From the NCBI GenBank assembly GCA_905235475.1, contig CAJOLU010000002.1, positions 1 through 64,000 on the forward strand: a stretch of DNA of 64,000 nt, given 5' to 3'. This DNA is from an uncultured Clostridia bacterium. Its GTDB lineage: Bacteria; Bacillota; Clostridia; Christensenellales; UBA1242. A program made the position numbers and the translations under genes. Below are positions 50,721-58,947 of the stretch, piece by piece. Each line of letters starts with the position of its first letter. The stretch's first letter is position 1. The notes under the pieces were generated by a model. That model was not told the origin of the DNA. It saw only the letters and a list, made by a program, of their open reading frames with translations, and made no database searches.

Positions 50721-52553
50721 ATGAGCGAAAAACAACAAAACAATCCTCCAAGACACGGCAATAGAAACGCTATGGGAAGCATGGTGGGAGGAGCAAAAGC
50801 AAAAGACTTTAAAAAAGGCTTGAAACGATTTTTAAAATATTTAGCACCTTTCTATGTTGGACTTATTTTTTCAATTATTTTTGCAATTAGTGGAACAGTT
50901 TGTTCAATTTTGGGACCAAAACTTTTGGGAGACATCACTGACGTTGCCTCAACCCCAATGTATGGAATTCCAATCAATTATTCAAAAGTGACCTATTTGG
51001 GAATTTGGTTAGTTTGTCTATACTCATGTGCAGCACTTTTTGAATATTTGCAGAACTATATCACTGGTGTTATTTCAGCCAAAATTGGTCGAAAAATGCG
51101 AAGTGAAATAAGTCAAAAAATTGATAGATTACCACTTAAATATTACGACAAAAAAAGTTATGGCGACACACTATCTAGAATCACCAACGATGTTGACACA
51201 ATTGTTCAAAGCGTGAACCAAAGTTTGGGGCAAATTATTTCAGCCCTCACAACAGTTGTGGGAATTATTATAATTATGTTCGTCATTAGCTGGCAACTTG
51301 CACTTGTTTCTCTAATTTGTGTTCCCCTTGGCTTTTTATTTGTGTTCTTTATTGTTAAAAAATCACAAAAATACTATAAAATTCAACAAAAAACTTTGGG
51401 AGAACTTGATGGCCACATTGAAGAAGTTTATTCTAACCTCAACATTGTGAAAGCCTACAACGGAACTCAAAAAGAATCACAAAAGTTTGAAAGTTTAAAC
51501 AACACACTATATAAATCTGGTTACAAAAACCAATTTTTTGGAAGCATTATGATGCCACTTATGCAATTCACTGGAAACTTTGGCTTTATTGCTGTTACAA
51601 TTGTTGGTGGAATTTTGGCAGTTAATGGTGCTGTTTCTATTGGTGCAATTATGTCATTTATTTTATATGTTAGAATTTTCTCAAGGCCACTTCAATCAAT
51701 TGCATCAATTGCCAGCGTTTTACAATCAACGGTTGCCGCCTCTGAAAGAGTTTTTGAATTTTTGGATGAAGAAGAAATTCCAAAAGAAAAAGAATGCCTA
51801 AAAGTTCTTTCAAATCCAGAAGGAAACATTTCATTTAAGAACGTTAAATTTGGTTATGATGAAAATAAAACGGTTATTAAAGACTTTTGTTTAGAGGTTA
51901 AAGCAGGACAAAAAGTTGCAATTGTTGGGCACACCGGGGCTGGAAAAACCACTATTGTAAACCTCCTTGAAAGATTTTATGAACTAGATGATGGAGATAT
52001 TTTGATTGATGGAGTTTCCATTAAAGAAATGTCACGAAAAGATGTAAGAACACTTTTTGGAATGGTTTTGCAAGACACTTGGCTTTTTGAGGGAACAATT
52101 AATGAAAATCTTCGTTTTGGAAATGATAATGCGAGCGATGAAGAAATCATTCAAGCCACAAAAGATGCTGGAATATACGACTTTATTGAAAAACTTCCAA
52201 ACAAATTTGAAAGCACAATATCAGAAAACACAAACATCAGCCAAGGGCAAAAACAACTTCTAACCATCTCTAGAGCAATGATACAAAATGCGCCAATGAT
52301 GATTTTAGATGAAGCAACAAGTTCAGTTGACACAAGAACAGAAACCCTCATTCAACAAGCCATGGACAAATTAAGCAAAAACAAAACAAGTTTTGTGATT
52401 GCTCATAGGCTTTCAACAATCAAAAATGCAGATATTATTTTGGTTATGGAAAACGGAGATGTTGTTGAAAAAGGAAATCATCAAACTCTTCTAGATCAAA
52501 AAGGAAAATATTATCAACTCTACAACAGTCAATTTACTGATGAGTTAGAGTAA
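50721..52553 (+). CDS. Heterodimeric ABC exporter, catalytic subunit
   Basis: A 610-residue half-transporter with an N-terminal cytoplasmic extension of ~45 residues (polar, PPRHGNRNAMGS), six membrane helices, and an ABC domain with Walker A GHTGAGKTT, Walker B MMILDEATSSVD (catalytic Glu present) and signature NISQGQKQL, in which SQG replaces SGG. The deviant signature faces the degenerate Walker B of the first subunit, so the pair has one canonical and one non-canonical ATP site, as known for this class. AAGGAGG precedes the ATG and the gene is 1 bp from the upstream stop, so translation is probably coupled. Confidence 0.93.
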   Translation: MSEKQQNNPPRHGNRNAMGSMVGGAKAKDFKKGLKRFLKYLAPFYVGLIFSIIFAISGTVCSILGPKLLGDITDVASTPMYGIPINYSKVTYLGIWLVCLYSCAALFEYLQNYITGVISAKIGRKMRSEISQKIDRLPLKYYDKKSYGDTLSRITNDVDTIVQSVNQSLGQIISALTTVVGIIIIMFVISWQLALVSLICVPLGFLFVFFIVKKSQKYYKIQQKTLGELDGHIEEVYSNLNIVKAYNGTQKESQKFESLNNTLYKSGYKNQFFGSIMMPLMQFTGNFGFIAVTIVGGILAVNGAVSIGAIMSFILYVRIFSRPLQSIASIASVLQSTVAASERVFEFLDEEEIPKEKECLKVLSNPEGNISFKNVKFGYDENKTVIKDFCLEVKAGQKVAIVGHTGAGKTTIVNLLERFYELDDGDILIDGVSIKEMSRKDVRTLFGMVLQDTWLFEGTINENLRFGNDNASDEEIIQATKDAGIYDFIEKLPNKFESTISENTNISQGQKQLLTISRAMIQNAPMMILDEATSSVDTRTETLIQQAMDKLSKNKTSFVIAHRLSTIKNADIILVMENGDVVEKGNHQTLLDQKGKYYQLYNSQFTDELE

Positions 52554-52554
52554 C

Positions 52555-52585
52555 AAAAATGCCACTAAATAAGTGGCATTTTTCT
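52555..52585 (+). terminator. Terminator of the ABC exporter operon
   Basis: AAAAATGCCACT and AGTGGCATTTTT form a 12-bp stem with a short loop directly after the stop codon. Confidence 0.85.
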
Positions 52586-52604
52586 TATTTTAAATATTTA
52601 TTTA

Positions 52605-52633
52605 TTGACTTTTCATTTATGAAATGTTAAACT
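52605..52633 (+). promoter_or_regulatory. valS promoter
   Basis: TTGACT (52605-52610) and TAAACT (52628-52633), 17-bp spacer; the leader of ~28 nt is too short for a T-box. Confidence 0.55.
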
Positions 52634-52667
52634 TGAATAAATAAACTAACAAAAAGGACAAAACAAA

Positions 52668-55079
52668 ATGTTAAGCAAAAAATATGACTTTAAAGAAACA
52701 GAACAAAAATGGCAAAATTATTGGAAAGACAAAAACATTTATGCATATAAGCCAAGAGATAATAGGCCAAAGTATTTAATTGACACTCCACCGCCAACAA
52801 TTAGTGGGCCAAGTTTACACACAGGGCATGTGTTTAGTTACACTCAAATTGATGTTATTGCAAGACACAAGCGAATGAGCGGTTTTGATGTTTACTTCCC
52901 TATGGGTTTTGATAACAACGGGCTTCCAAGTGGAAGATATGTTCAAAAAAAATATAATCTAAACCCAGATAATTCAACAAGAGAAGAACTCACACAAAAA
53001 GTTTCTGAGGAAATGGAAAACATTTTGCCAATTTATAAAGATTTGTTTTTCAATCTTGGATTTTCTTGCAACCTAGAACAATACTACACAACAATTTCGC
53101 CAGCGTGCCAAAAAATAAGCCAACAATCTTTCATTGAACTATATGAAAAAGGCGAAGTTTCAAGAAGAAAATCAGCAACCCTATTTTGTCCAGAATGCAG
53201 AACGGCAATTGCTTCTTCTGAAATTGACACAAAAGAAATTGAAAGCAAAATGAACTATATTTATTTTGGCGTTAAAGATAGTGATATAAAACTTGAAGTT
53301 GCAACCACAAGACCAGAACTTTTGCCAGCATGTGTTTGCGTCTTTGTTAACCCAAACGATAAAAAACACAACAGCCTTATTGGAAAAACAGCCATAAGTC
53401 CAATCTTTGGCAAAGAGGTTCCAATTCTAGCAAATGAAGAAGCGTTGATGGACAAAGGAACTGGGGTTGTTATGTGCTGCACCTTTGGTGATGAAAAAGA
53501 TATGGAATGGCAAAAGTCCTACAATCTTCCAGTTTTGGAAGCAATTGGTCAAAACGGCCGTATGACGGCACTTGCTGGCGAATTTGAAGGACTAAAGATT
53601 CGCGAAGCAAGAGAAAAAACAATCGAAAAACTAAAAGAACTAAACCTTTTGTATAAGCAAGAAGACATCACTCACCTAGTTGCAACACATGAACGTTGTG
53701 GAAAAGAAATTGAAATCCTAACAAAGCAACAGTGGTTTATTGACCTTCTTTCTCACAAAGATGAAATTTATCAAAAAGGCTTGGAAGTTAACTGGCACCC
53801 AAAAACAATGCAAAAGAGATTCCTAAACTGGGTTGATGGTTTAAAGTGGGATTGGTGCATATCTCGTCAAAACTTCTATGGTGTTCCCTTCCCAGTTTGG
53901 TATTGTAAGAAATGTGGAAAAGAAAAACTTGCAAGCATTGATTCTCTTCCAGTTAACCCAACACAAACAAACCCAACCACTCCTTGTGAATGTGGCTCAA
54001 GTGAGTTTGAACCTGAAAAAGATGTTTTCGACACTTGGCAAACATCTTCCCTAACACCACAAATTTGTATGGACCTTGGATTTAACACAGGGCTTTCTGG
54101 CGACTTTTTGCCAATGAGCCTAAGACCAAGTGCACACGACAACATTCGTGTTTGGAACTTCTACACAATTGCAAAAAGTTTGCTTCACTTTGGAAAACTT
54201 CCTTGGACCGACATTATGATTTCTGGTTATGCTGTTGATGAAAAAGGCGATAAAATTTCAAAAAGTAAAGGAAACGAAAAGCAATCTCCTCAACAACTTG
54301 TTCAAATCAACTCTGCCGATGCAACAAGATATTGGGCAAGCAATATTTCAATTGGGCTAGACACAGTTTTGGCACAAGAACAATTAACAAACGCTCAAAA
54401 ACTTATTCAAAAGATTTTTAACGCAAGCAAATTTGTTATTTCTTTCTTGGACGGTGCCCCAACAGAAATGCCAGAAAAAATGGAAATGATGGACACTTGG
54501 ATTTTGGGTAAACTTAAAATAACAACTCAAAACTTTAATAAATATATGGAAAGTTATGAAATGGGTTTAGCACTAAAAGAAGTTGAAAAGCTTTTTTGGA
54601 ACTTCTGTGACAACTATATTGAAATTGCAAAAAACAGATTATATAAACCTGAGATATATGGCGAGGACGCAAAGAAGAGTGCTCAATATGCCGCAAAAAC
54701 TGTTTTGAAGGCATTGCTCAAATTGTTCTCAATTTATATGCCACACATAACAGAAGAAATTTACATGGATGCTTTTGCAGAAGAAGATAACGAAGCTTCA
54801 ATTCACACCTCTGGCTACACTGATGTTTCCGCTTTCTCAACAGACAAAAATGACGCCGGTGATTTGGTATCACAAATTGTTGCTCAAATTAGAGGTTATA
54901 AATCTCAACAAAATGTTTCTTTAAAACACGAGATTGAAGAACTCACGATTTGTGGATATCCAGATGTGATTAAAAAAGCAGAACAAGACATCAAAGCAGT
55001 TGGATCTGTTAAAAACATAAAATATATTCAACAAGAAAACAAAGAAGTTATCATCAAACTTGCTCCAATCAATGAATAA
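52668..55079 (+). CDS. valS: Valyl-tRNA synthetase, archaeal type
   Basis: An 803-residue class I synthetase that charges tRNA-Val. HTGH at 51-54 serves as the HIGH motif and KISKS at 529-533 as KMSKS. After HTGH it reads FPMGFDNNGLPSGRYVQK, the archaeal form, where the usual bacterial enzyme has a GTDHAGIATQ-type segment. Two zinc knuckles (CPEC at ~174 and CKKC...CECG at ~425-445), the CP1 editing domain with TTRPELLPACVCVFV, and DTWQTSSLTPQI also follow the archaeal pattern. The C-terminal coiled coil of ordinary bacterial ValRS is short or absent. The gene is monocistronic with its own promoter and terminator. Archaeal-type ValRS is known in some bacteria (for example Rickettsiales), so ancient horizontal transfer is likely. 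Confidence 0.92.
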   Translation: MLSKKYDFKETEQKWQNYWKDKNIYAYKPRDNRPKYLIDTPPPTISGPSLHTGHVFSYTQIDVIARHKRMSGFDVYFPMGFDNNGLPSGRYVQKKYNLNPDNSTREELTQKVSEEMENILPIYKDLFFNLGFSCNLEQYYTTISPACQKISQQSFIELYEKGEVSRRKSATLFCPECRTAIASSEIDTKEIESKMNYIYFGVKDSDIKLEVATTRPELLPACVCVFVNPNDKKHNSLIGKTAISPIFGKEVPILANEEALMDKGTGVVMCCTFGDEKDMEWQKSYNLPVLEAIGQNGRMTALAGEFEGLKIREAREKTIEKLKELNLLYKQEDITHLVATHERCGKEIEILTKQQWFIDLLSHKDEIYQKGLEVNWHPKTMQKRFLNWVDGLKWDWCISRQNFYGVPFPVWYCKKCGKEKLASIDSLPVNPTQTNPTTPCECGSSEFEPEKDVFDTWQTSSLTPQICMDLGFNTGLSGDFLPMSLRPSAHDNIRVWNFYTIAKSLLHFGKLPWTDIMISGYAVDEKGDKISKSKGNEKQSPQQLVQINSADATRYWASNISIGLDTVLAQEQLTNAQKLIQKIFNASKFVISFLDGAPTEMPEKMEMMDTWILGKLKITTQNFNKYMESYEMGLALKEVEKLFWNFCDNYIEIAKNRLYKPEIYGEDAKKSAQYAAKTVLKALLKLFSIYMPHITEEIYMDAFAEEDNEASIHTSGYTDVSAFSTDKNDAGDLVSQIVAQIRGYKSQQNVSLKHEIEELTICGYPDVIKKAEQDIKAVGSVKNIKYIQQENKEVIIKLAPINE

Positions 55080-55083
55080 TTGC

Positions 55084-55120
55084 AAAAAATAACACAAAAA
55101 ATTGTGTTATTTTTGTTTTT
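55084..55120 (+). terminator. valS terminator
   Basis: AAATAACACAA and TTGTGTTATTT form a stem with a 4-nt A loop followed by a T-rich tract. Confidence 0.8.
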
Positions 55121-55162
55121 TACCCCACAATTTTTGCAAAATTTAATTTTTGTTAAATCTTT

Positions 55163-55190
55163 CATATCAAAAATGTATTAAGCATAAAAT
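55163..55190 (+). promoter_or_regulatory. Sigma-E-like promoter before yqfC
   Basis: CATATC (55163-55168), 14 bp, then CATAAAAT (55183-55190) resembles the sporulation sigma-E consensus (ATATT, 14-15 bp, CATACAAT). In Bacillus subtilis yqfCD belongs to the sigma-E regulon. The start would fall at or very near the yqfC ATG (55197), and no ribosome site is visible, so the message may be leaderless. Confidence 0.45.
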
Positions 55191-55196
55191 GTTAAT

Positions 55197-55454
55197 ATGT
55201 TTTATGATAAGTTTTTTGATTCACTAAATTTGAATGAACTATCTGCCCCATTTAATTTTTTTTGTTTTGGATGGAACTATTTTTGTTTAGAAGGAAAATG
55301 CACTATTTCATTATTTTCAAGTGTGAAAATTGTGTTATCCCTAAAAAAACAACAAGTGTTTATTTGTGGAAATAATTTATCCATAAAAGATATGGACAAA
55401 GGTCACATCACAATTGTTGGAAACATTGAAACAATTTCTTCAAAGGAACAATAA
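55197..55454 (+). CDS. yqfC: YabP/YqfC-family sporulation protein
   Basis: An 85-residue protein with the YabP/YqfC fold pattern: short beta strands ending in VFICGNNLSIKDMDKGHITI and VGNIETIS. YqfC is a small conserved protein of endospore formers of unclear biochemical role, normally next to yqfD, as here (9-bp gap). The ATG at 55197 is the only in-frame ATG near the start and lacks a Shine-Dalgarno sequence. The N-terminal third is unusually rich in Phe and Asn. The family call rests on the C-terminal strands and the neighbour. Confidence 0.8.
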   Translation: MFYDKFFDSLNLNELSAPFNFFCFGWNYFCLEGKCTISLFSSVKIVLSLKKQQVFICGNNLSIKDMDKGHITIVGNIETISSKEQ

Positions 55455-55463
55455 CACCTCACA

Positions 55464-56561
55464 ATGAAAACAAGCCTTGTTATAAAGGGCGTAAACTTTT
55501 CAAATTTATTGGAAGAATTCAAAAAACAAAACATCAAGATTTTCAACATAAAACGCATAAGTGCGTGTGAAATTGAAATATCTTTCACCAATAAACAAAA
55601 GTCAAAAATTATTGCAATTTTAAATCAAAAATGCTATACTATATCAAGTCAAAAAAAATCCCAACTCCCATTTTATTTAAAGCCATTTAAAAACACTGCA
55701 ATTATTGTTGGAATTATTTTTGGTTTTCTTCTAAACATTATGGCAAGTTTTTTTGTTTGGAACATCAATCTTGTGGGCGATGCAAGTTTAAGTAGTGACA
55801 TCACAAAAACGTTAAATGAAAACGGAATAAAGAGATTTGCGTTAAAGTCTCAAATAAGCGCACAAACCATTAAAAAAATCTTGTATGAAAATGTTGACGC
55901 AATAAGCCTTGTTAGTGTTTCACAAAGAGGAACCACCCTTTTTATTAATTACACCAAAAGAGTGAATGCCCAAACTGACTTCAGCGAAAGCGAAAACATT
56001 ATTGCAAAAAGTGATGGAATGATTGCAAGCATTCTAACTCTTTCTGGCACTCCACTTGTAAGCCCGGGCGACTATGTTAGAAAAGGGCAAATTTTGATTG
56101 CTGGAACAACTGCTGAGGGCGAAAAAGTGAAGGCACGTGGACAAGTGTTTGCATATGTGTGGAAAAGTGCAACGGCAGAATTTCCATTAACCACCATTTT
56201 GTGGGCAAGAACAAACAACACATGCACAAACTTTAAAGTAACCTTTAAGGATTCAACGCTATTCCAATCGCACAACACCCACTCTTTTAAGAAATTTGAA
56301 ACGGAAGAAAATATTTCTTATCTAACAGACAAAGTTTTGCCAATCAAAATTGTGGAAACAATTGAATATGAACTTGAACCAATTGAAACAGAACAAGACT
56401 TTGAACAGAACAAACAAAAGGTTATTGCCGAAGCAAAAATGCGTTGTTGGGAACAAATTGCGGGAGATGAAAACATTTTAGAAGAAAAAACAGAAACAAA
56501 CTTTGTGTCTAACATTTATTTTGTGACACATTATATTAAAATAAAGGAACAAATAAGTTGA
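55464..56561 (+). CDS. yqfD: YqfD-family sporulation membrane protein
   Basis: A 365-residue protein of the YqfD family. It has an N-terminal cytoplasmic domain (~residues 1-75), a single membrane helix at about 77-97 (TAIIVGIIFGFLLNIMASFF), and an extracytoplasmic part with the family hallmark SGTPLVSPGDYVRKGQILIAG, resembling a lipoyl/barrel-sandwich hairpin. In Bacillus the gene is expressed in the mother cell during sporulation; its biochemical role is unknown. AAAGGA lies rather far (about 16 nt) from the ATG. It overlaps ybeY by 4 bases. Confidence 0.88.
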   Translation: MKTSLVIKGVNFSNLLEEFKKQNIKIFNIKRISACEIEISFTNKQKSKIIAILNQKCYTISSQKKSQLPFYLKPFKNTAIIVGIIFGFLLNIMASFFVWNINLVGDASLSSDITKTLNENGIKRFALKSQISAQTIKKILYENVDAISLVSVSQRGTTLFINYTKRVNAQTDFSESENIIAKSDGMIASILTLSGTPLVSPGDYVRKGQILIAGTTAEGEKVKARGQVFAYVWKSATAEFPLTTILWARTNNTCTNFKVTFKDSTLFQSHNTHSFKKFETEENISYLTDKVLPIKIVETIEYELEPIETEQDFEQNKQKVIAEAKMRCWEQIAGDENILEEKTETNFVSNIYFVTHYIKIKEQIS

Positions 56562-57058
56562 AATTAAAATTAGAATTACAAAACAAAACAAACTGCACTT
56601 TTGCAGATGAAAAACTCTTAACAAAAATTGGAAAAGAAGTTTTAAAAATTGTTGGTCAACAAAATGCTTGTGTGAGTTTAACAGTTTTTTATGTTGATGA
56701 AAAAGAAATTAAAGAAATTAATAAAAATTATAGAGACAAAGACAAAGAAACAGATGTGATTAGTTTTAGGCTTGTTGATAATCCACAAAACCTTTCACTC
56801 ACAAAGGAAAACTTTCGTTATGAGTTTGATGAAGCAACAAAAACAATCTATTTAGGAGAAATCTTTATTTGTGACAAAGTGGCAACACTCCAAGCAAAAG
56901 ATTTTTCAAACACACCTTTCCGTGAGGCATGTGAACTTTTTGTTCATGGCATGCTCCACATCTTGGGTTGTGACCACCACAAAGAAGAAGAAACAGCCAT
57001 TATGAAACATTATGAGGAACAAATGATTGTTTTTCTAGACAAAAACAAAATAAACTAA
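56558..57058 (+). CDS. ybeY: Endoribonuclease YbeY
   Basis: A 166-residue metalloenzyme of the UPF0054 family needed for 16S rRNA 3'-end maturation and ribosome quality control. The zinc motif HGMLHILGCDHHKEEE is present, as are DKETDVISFRL and YLGEIFICDKVA. The start is TTG at 56558, whose bases overlap the TGA of yqfD (TTGA), with AAAGGA upstream, so translational coupling is likely. phoH and the HD-family gene that often separate yqfD from ybeY in Bacillota are missing here. Confidence 0.95.
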   Translation: MKLKLELQNKTNCTFADEKLLTKIGKEVLKIVGQQNACVSLTVFYVDEKEIKEINKNYRDKDKETDVISFRLVDNPQNLSLTKENFRYEFDEATKTIYLGEIFICDKVATLQAKDFSNTPFREACELFVHGMLHILGCDHHKEEETAIMKHYEEQMIVFLDKNKIN

Positions 57059-57073
57059 AAGGAAAACAAAAAT

Positions 57074-57967
57074 ATGGAATTTCATTCAGGATTTGTTGCA
57101 GTTATTGGAAAACCAAATGTTGGTAAATCAACACTAATTAATGCAATTATTGGGAAAAAAGTGTCAATCGTTTCGCCAAAACCACAAACAACCAGAAACA
57201 AAATTTTGGGAGTTTGGAACAGCCCTAACACCCAAGTTGTTTTTGTGGACACCCCCGGAATTCACACAGGTCCAACAGTTCTTGATAAGTATATGGAAAA
57301 AAGTGTTGAAAGTGCAACACAAGACATTAACCTACTTTTATATGTTATTGACGGCAGTAAGCCATTTTCAAATAATGAATTAAAACTTTTGGAAGACTAC
57401 ACAAACAACTCTTATCCAGTTTTTGCTGTTGTTAACAAAATTGACTTAACAAACTATGAAAAACTTTTTCCAGAACTTGAAAAACTGAACAAAATTGAGA
57501 AACTAAAAGAAGTATTCTGCATCTCTGCCCTAAACAGCAAAAACTTGGAACCACTTAAAGAAAACATCAAAAAATATATGACTGATGATATTGAATATTT
57601 CTCAAAAGATGAAATAACCGACAAGTCTTTTGGATTTATGGTTGCAGAAGCTATTAGAGAAAAAATGCTTTGGTTACTTTCTGACGAGGTGCCACACGGC
57701 GTTGGCGTTGTTGTTGATGAAATGGAAGAAAATGAAAAATTCACACAAATTTCAGCAACAATTTTCTGCGAAAAGCCAAGTCACAAAAACATTATTGTTG
57801 GTGCTGGCGGGCAAATGCTAAAAGAGATTGGAAAAAGTTCTAGGCTTGCCATAGAAAAGTTTTTGGGCAAAAAAGTTAATTTAAGCCTTTGGGTGAAAGT
57901 TAAAGAAGATTGGCGTAACCGCGAAGGCATTTTGGGTAATATTGGTTACTCCATTGATGAATTATAA
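57074..57967 (+). CDS. era: GTPase Era
   Basis: A 297-residue GTPase that binds the 3' end of 16S rRNA and promotes 30S assembly. G1 is GKPNVGKST (12-20), G2 lies in PKPQTTRNKI, G3 is DTPGIH, G4 is NKID and G5 is in ISALN. The C-terminal KH domain (~residues 205-297) includes VGAGGQMLKEIGKSSR and KVKEDWRN. AAAGGA precedes the ATG, 15 bp after ybeY. Full length. Confidence 0.98.
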   Translation: MEFHSGFVAVIGKPNVGKSTLINAIIGKKVSIVSPKPQTTRNKILGVWNSPNTQVVFVDTPGIHTGPTVLDKYMEKSVESATQDINLLLYVIDGSKPFSNNELKLLEDYTNNSYPVFAVVNKIDLTNYEKLFPELEKLNKIEKLKEVFCISALNSKNLEPLKENIKKYMTDDIEYFSKDEITDKSFGFMVAEAIREKMLWLLSDEVPHGVGVVVDEMEENEKFTQISATIFCEKPSHKNIIVGAGGQMLKEIGKSSRLAIEKFLGKKVNLSLWVKVKEDWRNREGILGNIGYSIDEL

Positions 57968-58014
57968 TAAAATAAACATTTTTGGCAATCATAACATTAT
58001 TAGGAGATGCCAAA

Positions 58015-58170
58015 ATGAAAGAAAAAGATGTAAGTGACCTTGTTTTTAACAACTTTTTAGAAACAGGACAAATTGGATATTATTTACTATACAAAAAACT
58101 GAAAAAAGAAGAAAAAAATGAACCAAGAAATCATAACAAAGGCGATAGTGATAAAAAGCGTTCCGTATAA
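58015..58170 (+). CDS. YqzL-like small protein
   Basis: A 51-residue protein resembling YqzL, a tiny protein encoded between era and recO in Bacillus. The shared core is the FNNFLETGQIGYYLLYKKLK pattern. The ATG at 58015 is chosen over an upstream in-frame start because AGGAG (58002-58006) lies 8 nt before it. Its last 53 bases overlap the start of recO in another frame. The tail (EPRNHNKGDSDKKRSV) is set by recO coding sequence and probably not constrained. Function unknown. Confidence 0.7.
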   Translation: MKEKDVSDLVFNNFLETGQIGYYLLYKKLKKEEKNEPRNHNKGDSDKKRSV

Positions 58171-58849
58171 GGATAATGACAAGATTTTAACACTTCTCAC
58201 ACCAGATCATGGCAAAATTAGTGCAAGCCTAAGGGGCGCAAACAAGCCAAAAGCAAAGTTAAAATTTGCTGGGCAACTTTTTTGTTTCGCTGAATTTGAT
58301 TTAATTCAGTTTGGTTCAAACTTCACAGTTAAAACAGTAACAGAAATTGAAAGTTTTTTTGATATTTCAAAAGATTTTCAAAAACTTTCAATTGGTTCAT
58401 CAATTTTGGAAATATGTGACAAAATCACAAAAGAGGGTGAAACAAATTGTTATCCCATTTTTTTAAGCACGCTAAAAGCCCTTCAAACACTTGTGTTTTC
58501 ATCAACAAGCCCAAAACTTGTTCTAGTAAAGTTTATGCTAGATGCTTTTAAATTTTGTGGGTATGAACTCACAATGGATAGATGCAAAAACTGTGGAGCA
58601 AAATTTAATGGTAATATTTTTATGAATATTGAAACAGGTGCTTTTGTGTGCCCACTTTGTAAAACTGAAGAATGTATGAACATATCACTGGGTGCCTTTA
58701 ATATCATAAAACTTGTGTCGAACACAGAATATCAAAATCTAAAATCAATTACGGTGCATGAGCATCATTTAGATGAAATATTAATACTATTAAATGCAAA
58801 TTTCACTGGAAAATTTGAAATTATTATAAAAAGTTTAAAAAATTTATAA
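58118..58849 (+). CDS. recO: DNA repair protein RecO
   Basis: A 243-residue RecO, which anneals DNA and with RecR loads RecA. The N-terminal OB fold begins TKAIVIKSVPYKDNDKIL and includes GKISASLRGANKPKAKL. The central helical part carries a zinc finger, CKNC...CPLC (about residues 160-188). The C-terminal end is short. The ATG lies inside yqzL, preceded by an A/G-rich stretch but no strong AGGAGG, consistent with coupling to the upstream small gene. Its position after era is conserved in Bacillota. Confidence 0.92.
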   Translation: MNQEIITKAIVIKSVPYKDNDKILTLLTPDHGKISASLRGANKPKAKLKFAGQLFCFAEFDLIQFGSNFTVKTVTEIESFFDISKDFQKLSIGSSILEICDKITKEGETNCYPIFLSTLKALQTLVFSSTSPKLVLVKFMLDAFKFCGYELTMDRCKNCGAKFNGNIFMNIETGAFVCPLCKTEECMNISLGAFNIIKLVSNTEYQNLKSITVHEHHLDEILILLNANFTGKFEIIIKSLKNL

Positions 58850-58870
58850 AAAATAAAAGTAATTTTCAAT

Positions 58871-58896
58871 CTTGTTAACAAATAATATCGTTACAA
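58871..58896. other. Imperfect dyad between recO and dnaG
   Basis: CTTGTTAAC and GTTACAAG flank a 9-10 bp A/T centre in the 98-bp gap between recO and dnaG. It could be a hairpin or operator. No T-run follows and no clear promoter pair for dnaG was found, so its role is open. Confidence 0.3.
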
Positions 58897-58947
58897 GAAA
58901 ATAAAAGTAAATTTTTAAAGTAAAAAACGCTATTTATTGGGGATTTT

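Noticed and set aside
52586-52667. T-box riboswitch upstream of valS (also considered for cysS and aspS)
   Set aside because: The gaps are too short and no T-box core sequence or antiterminator pair is visible.
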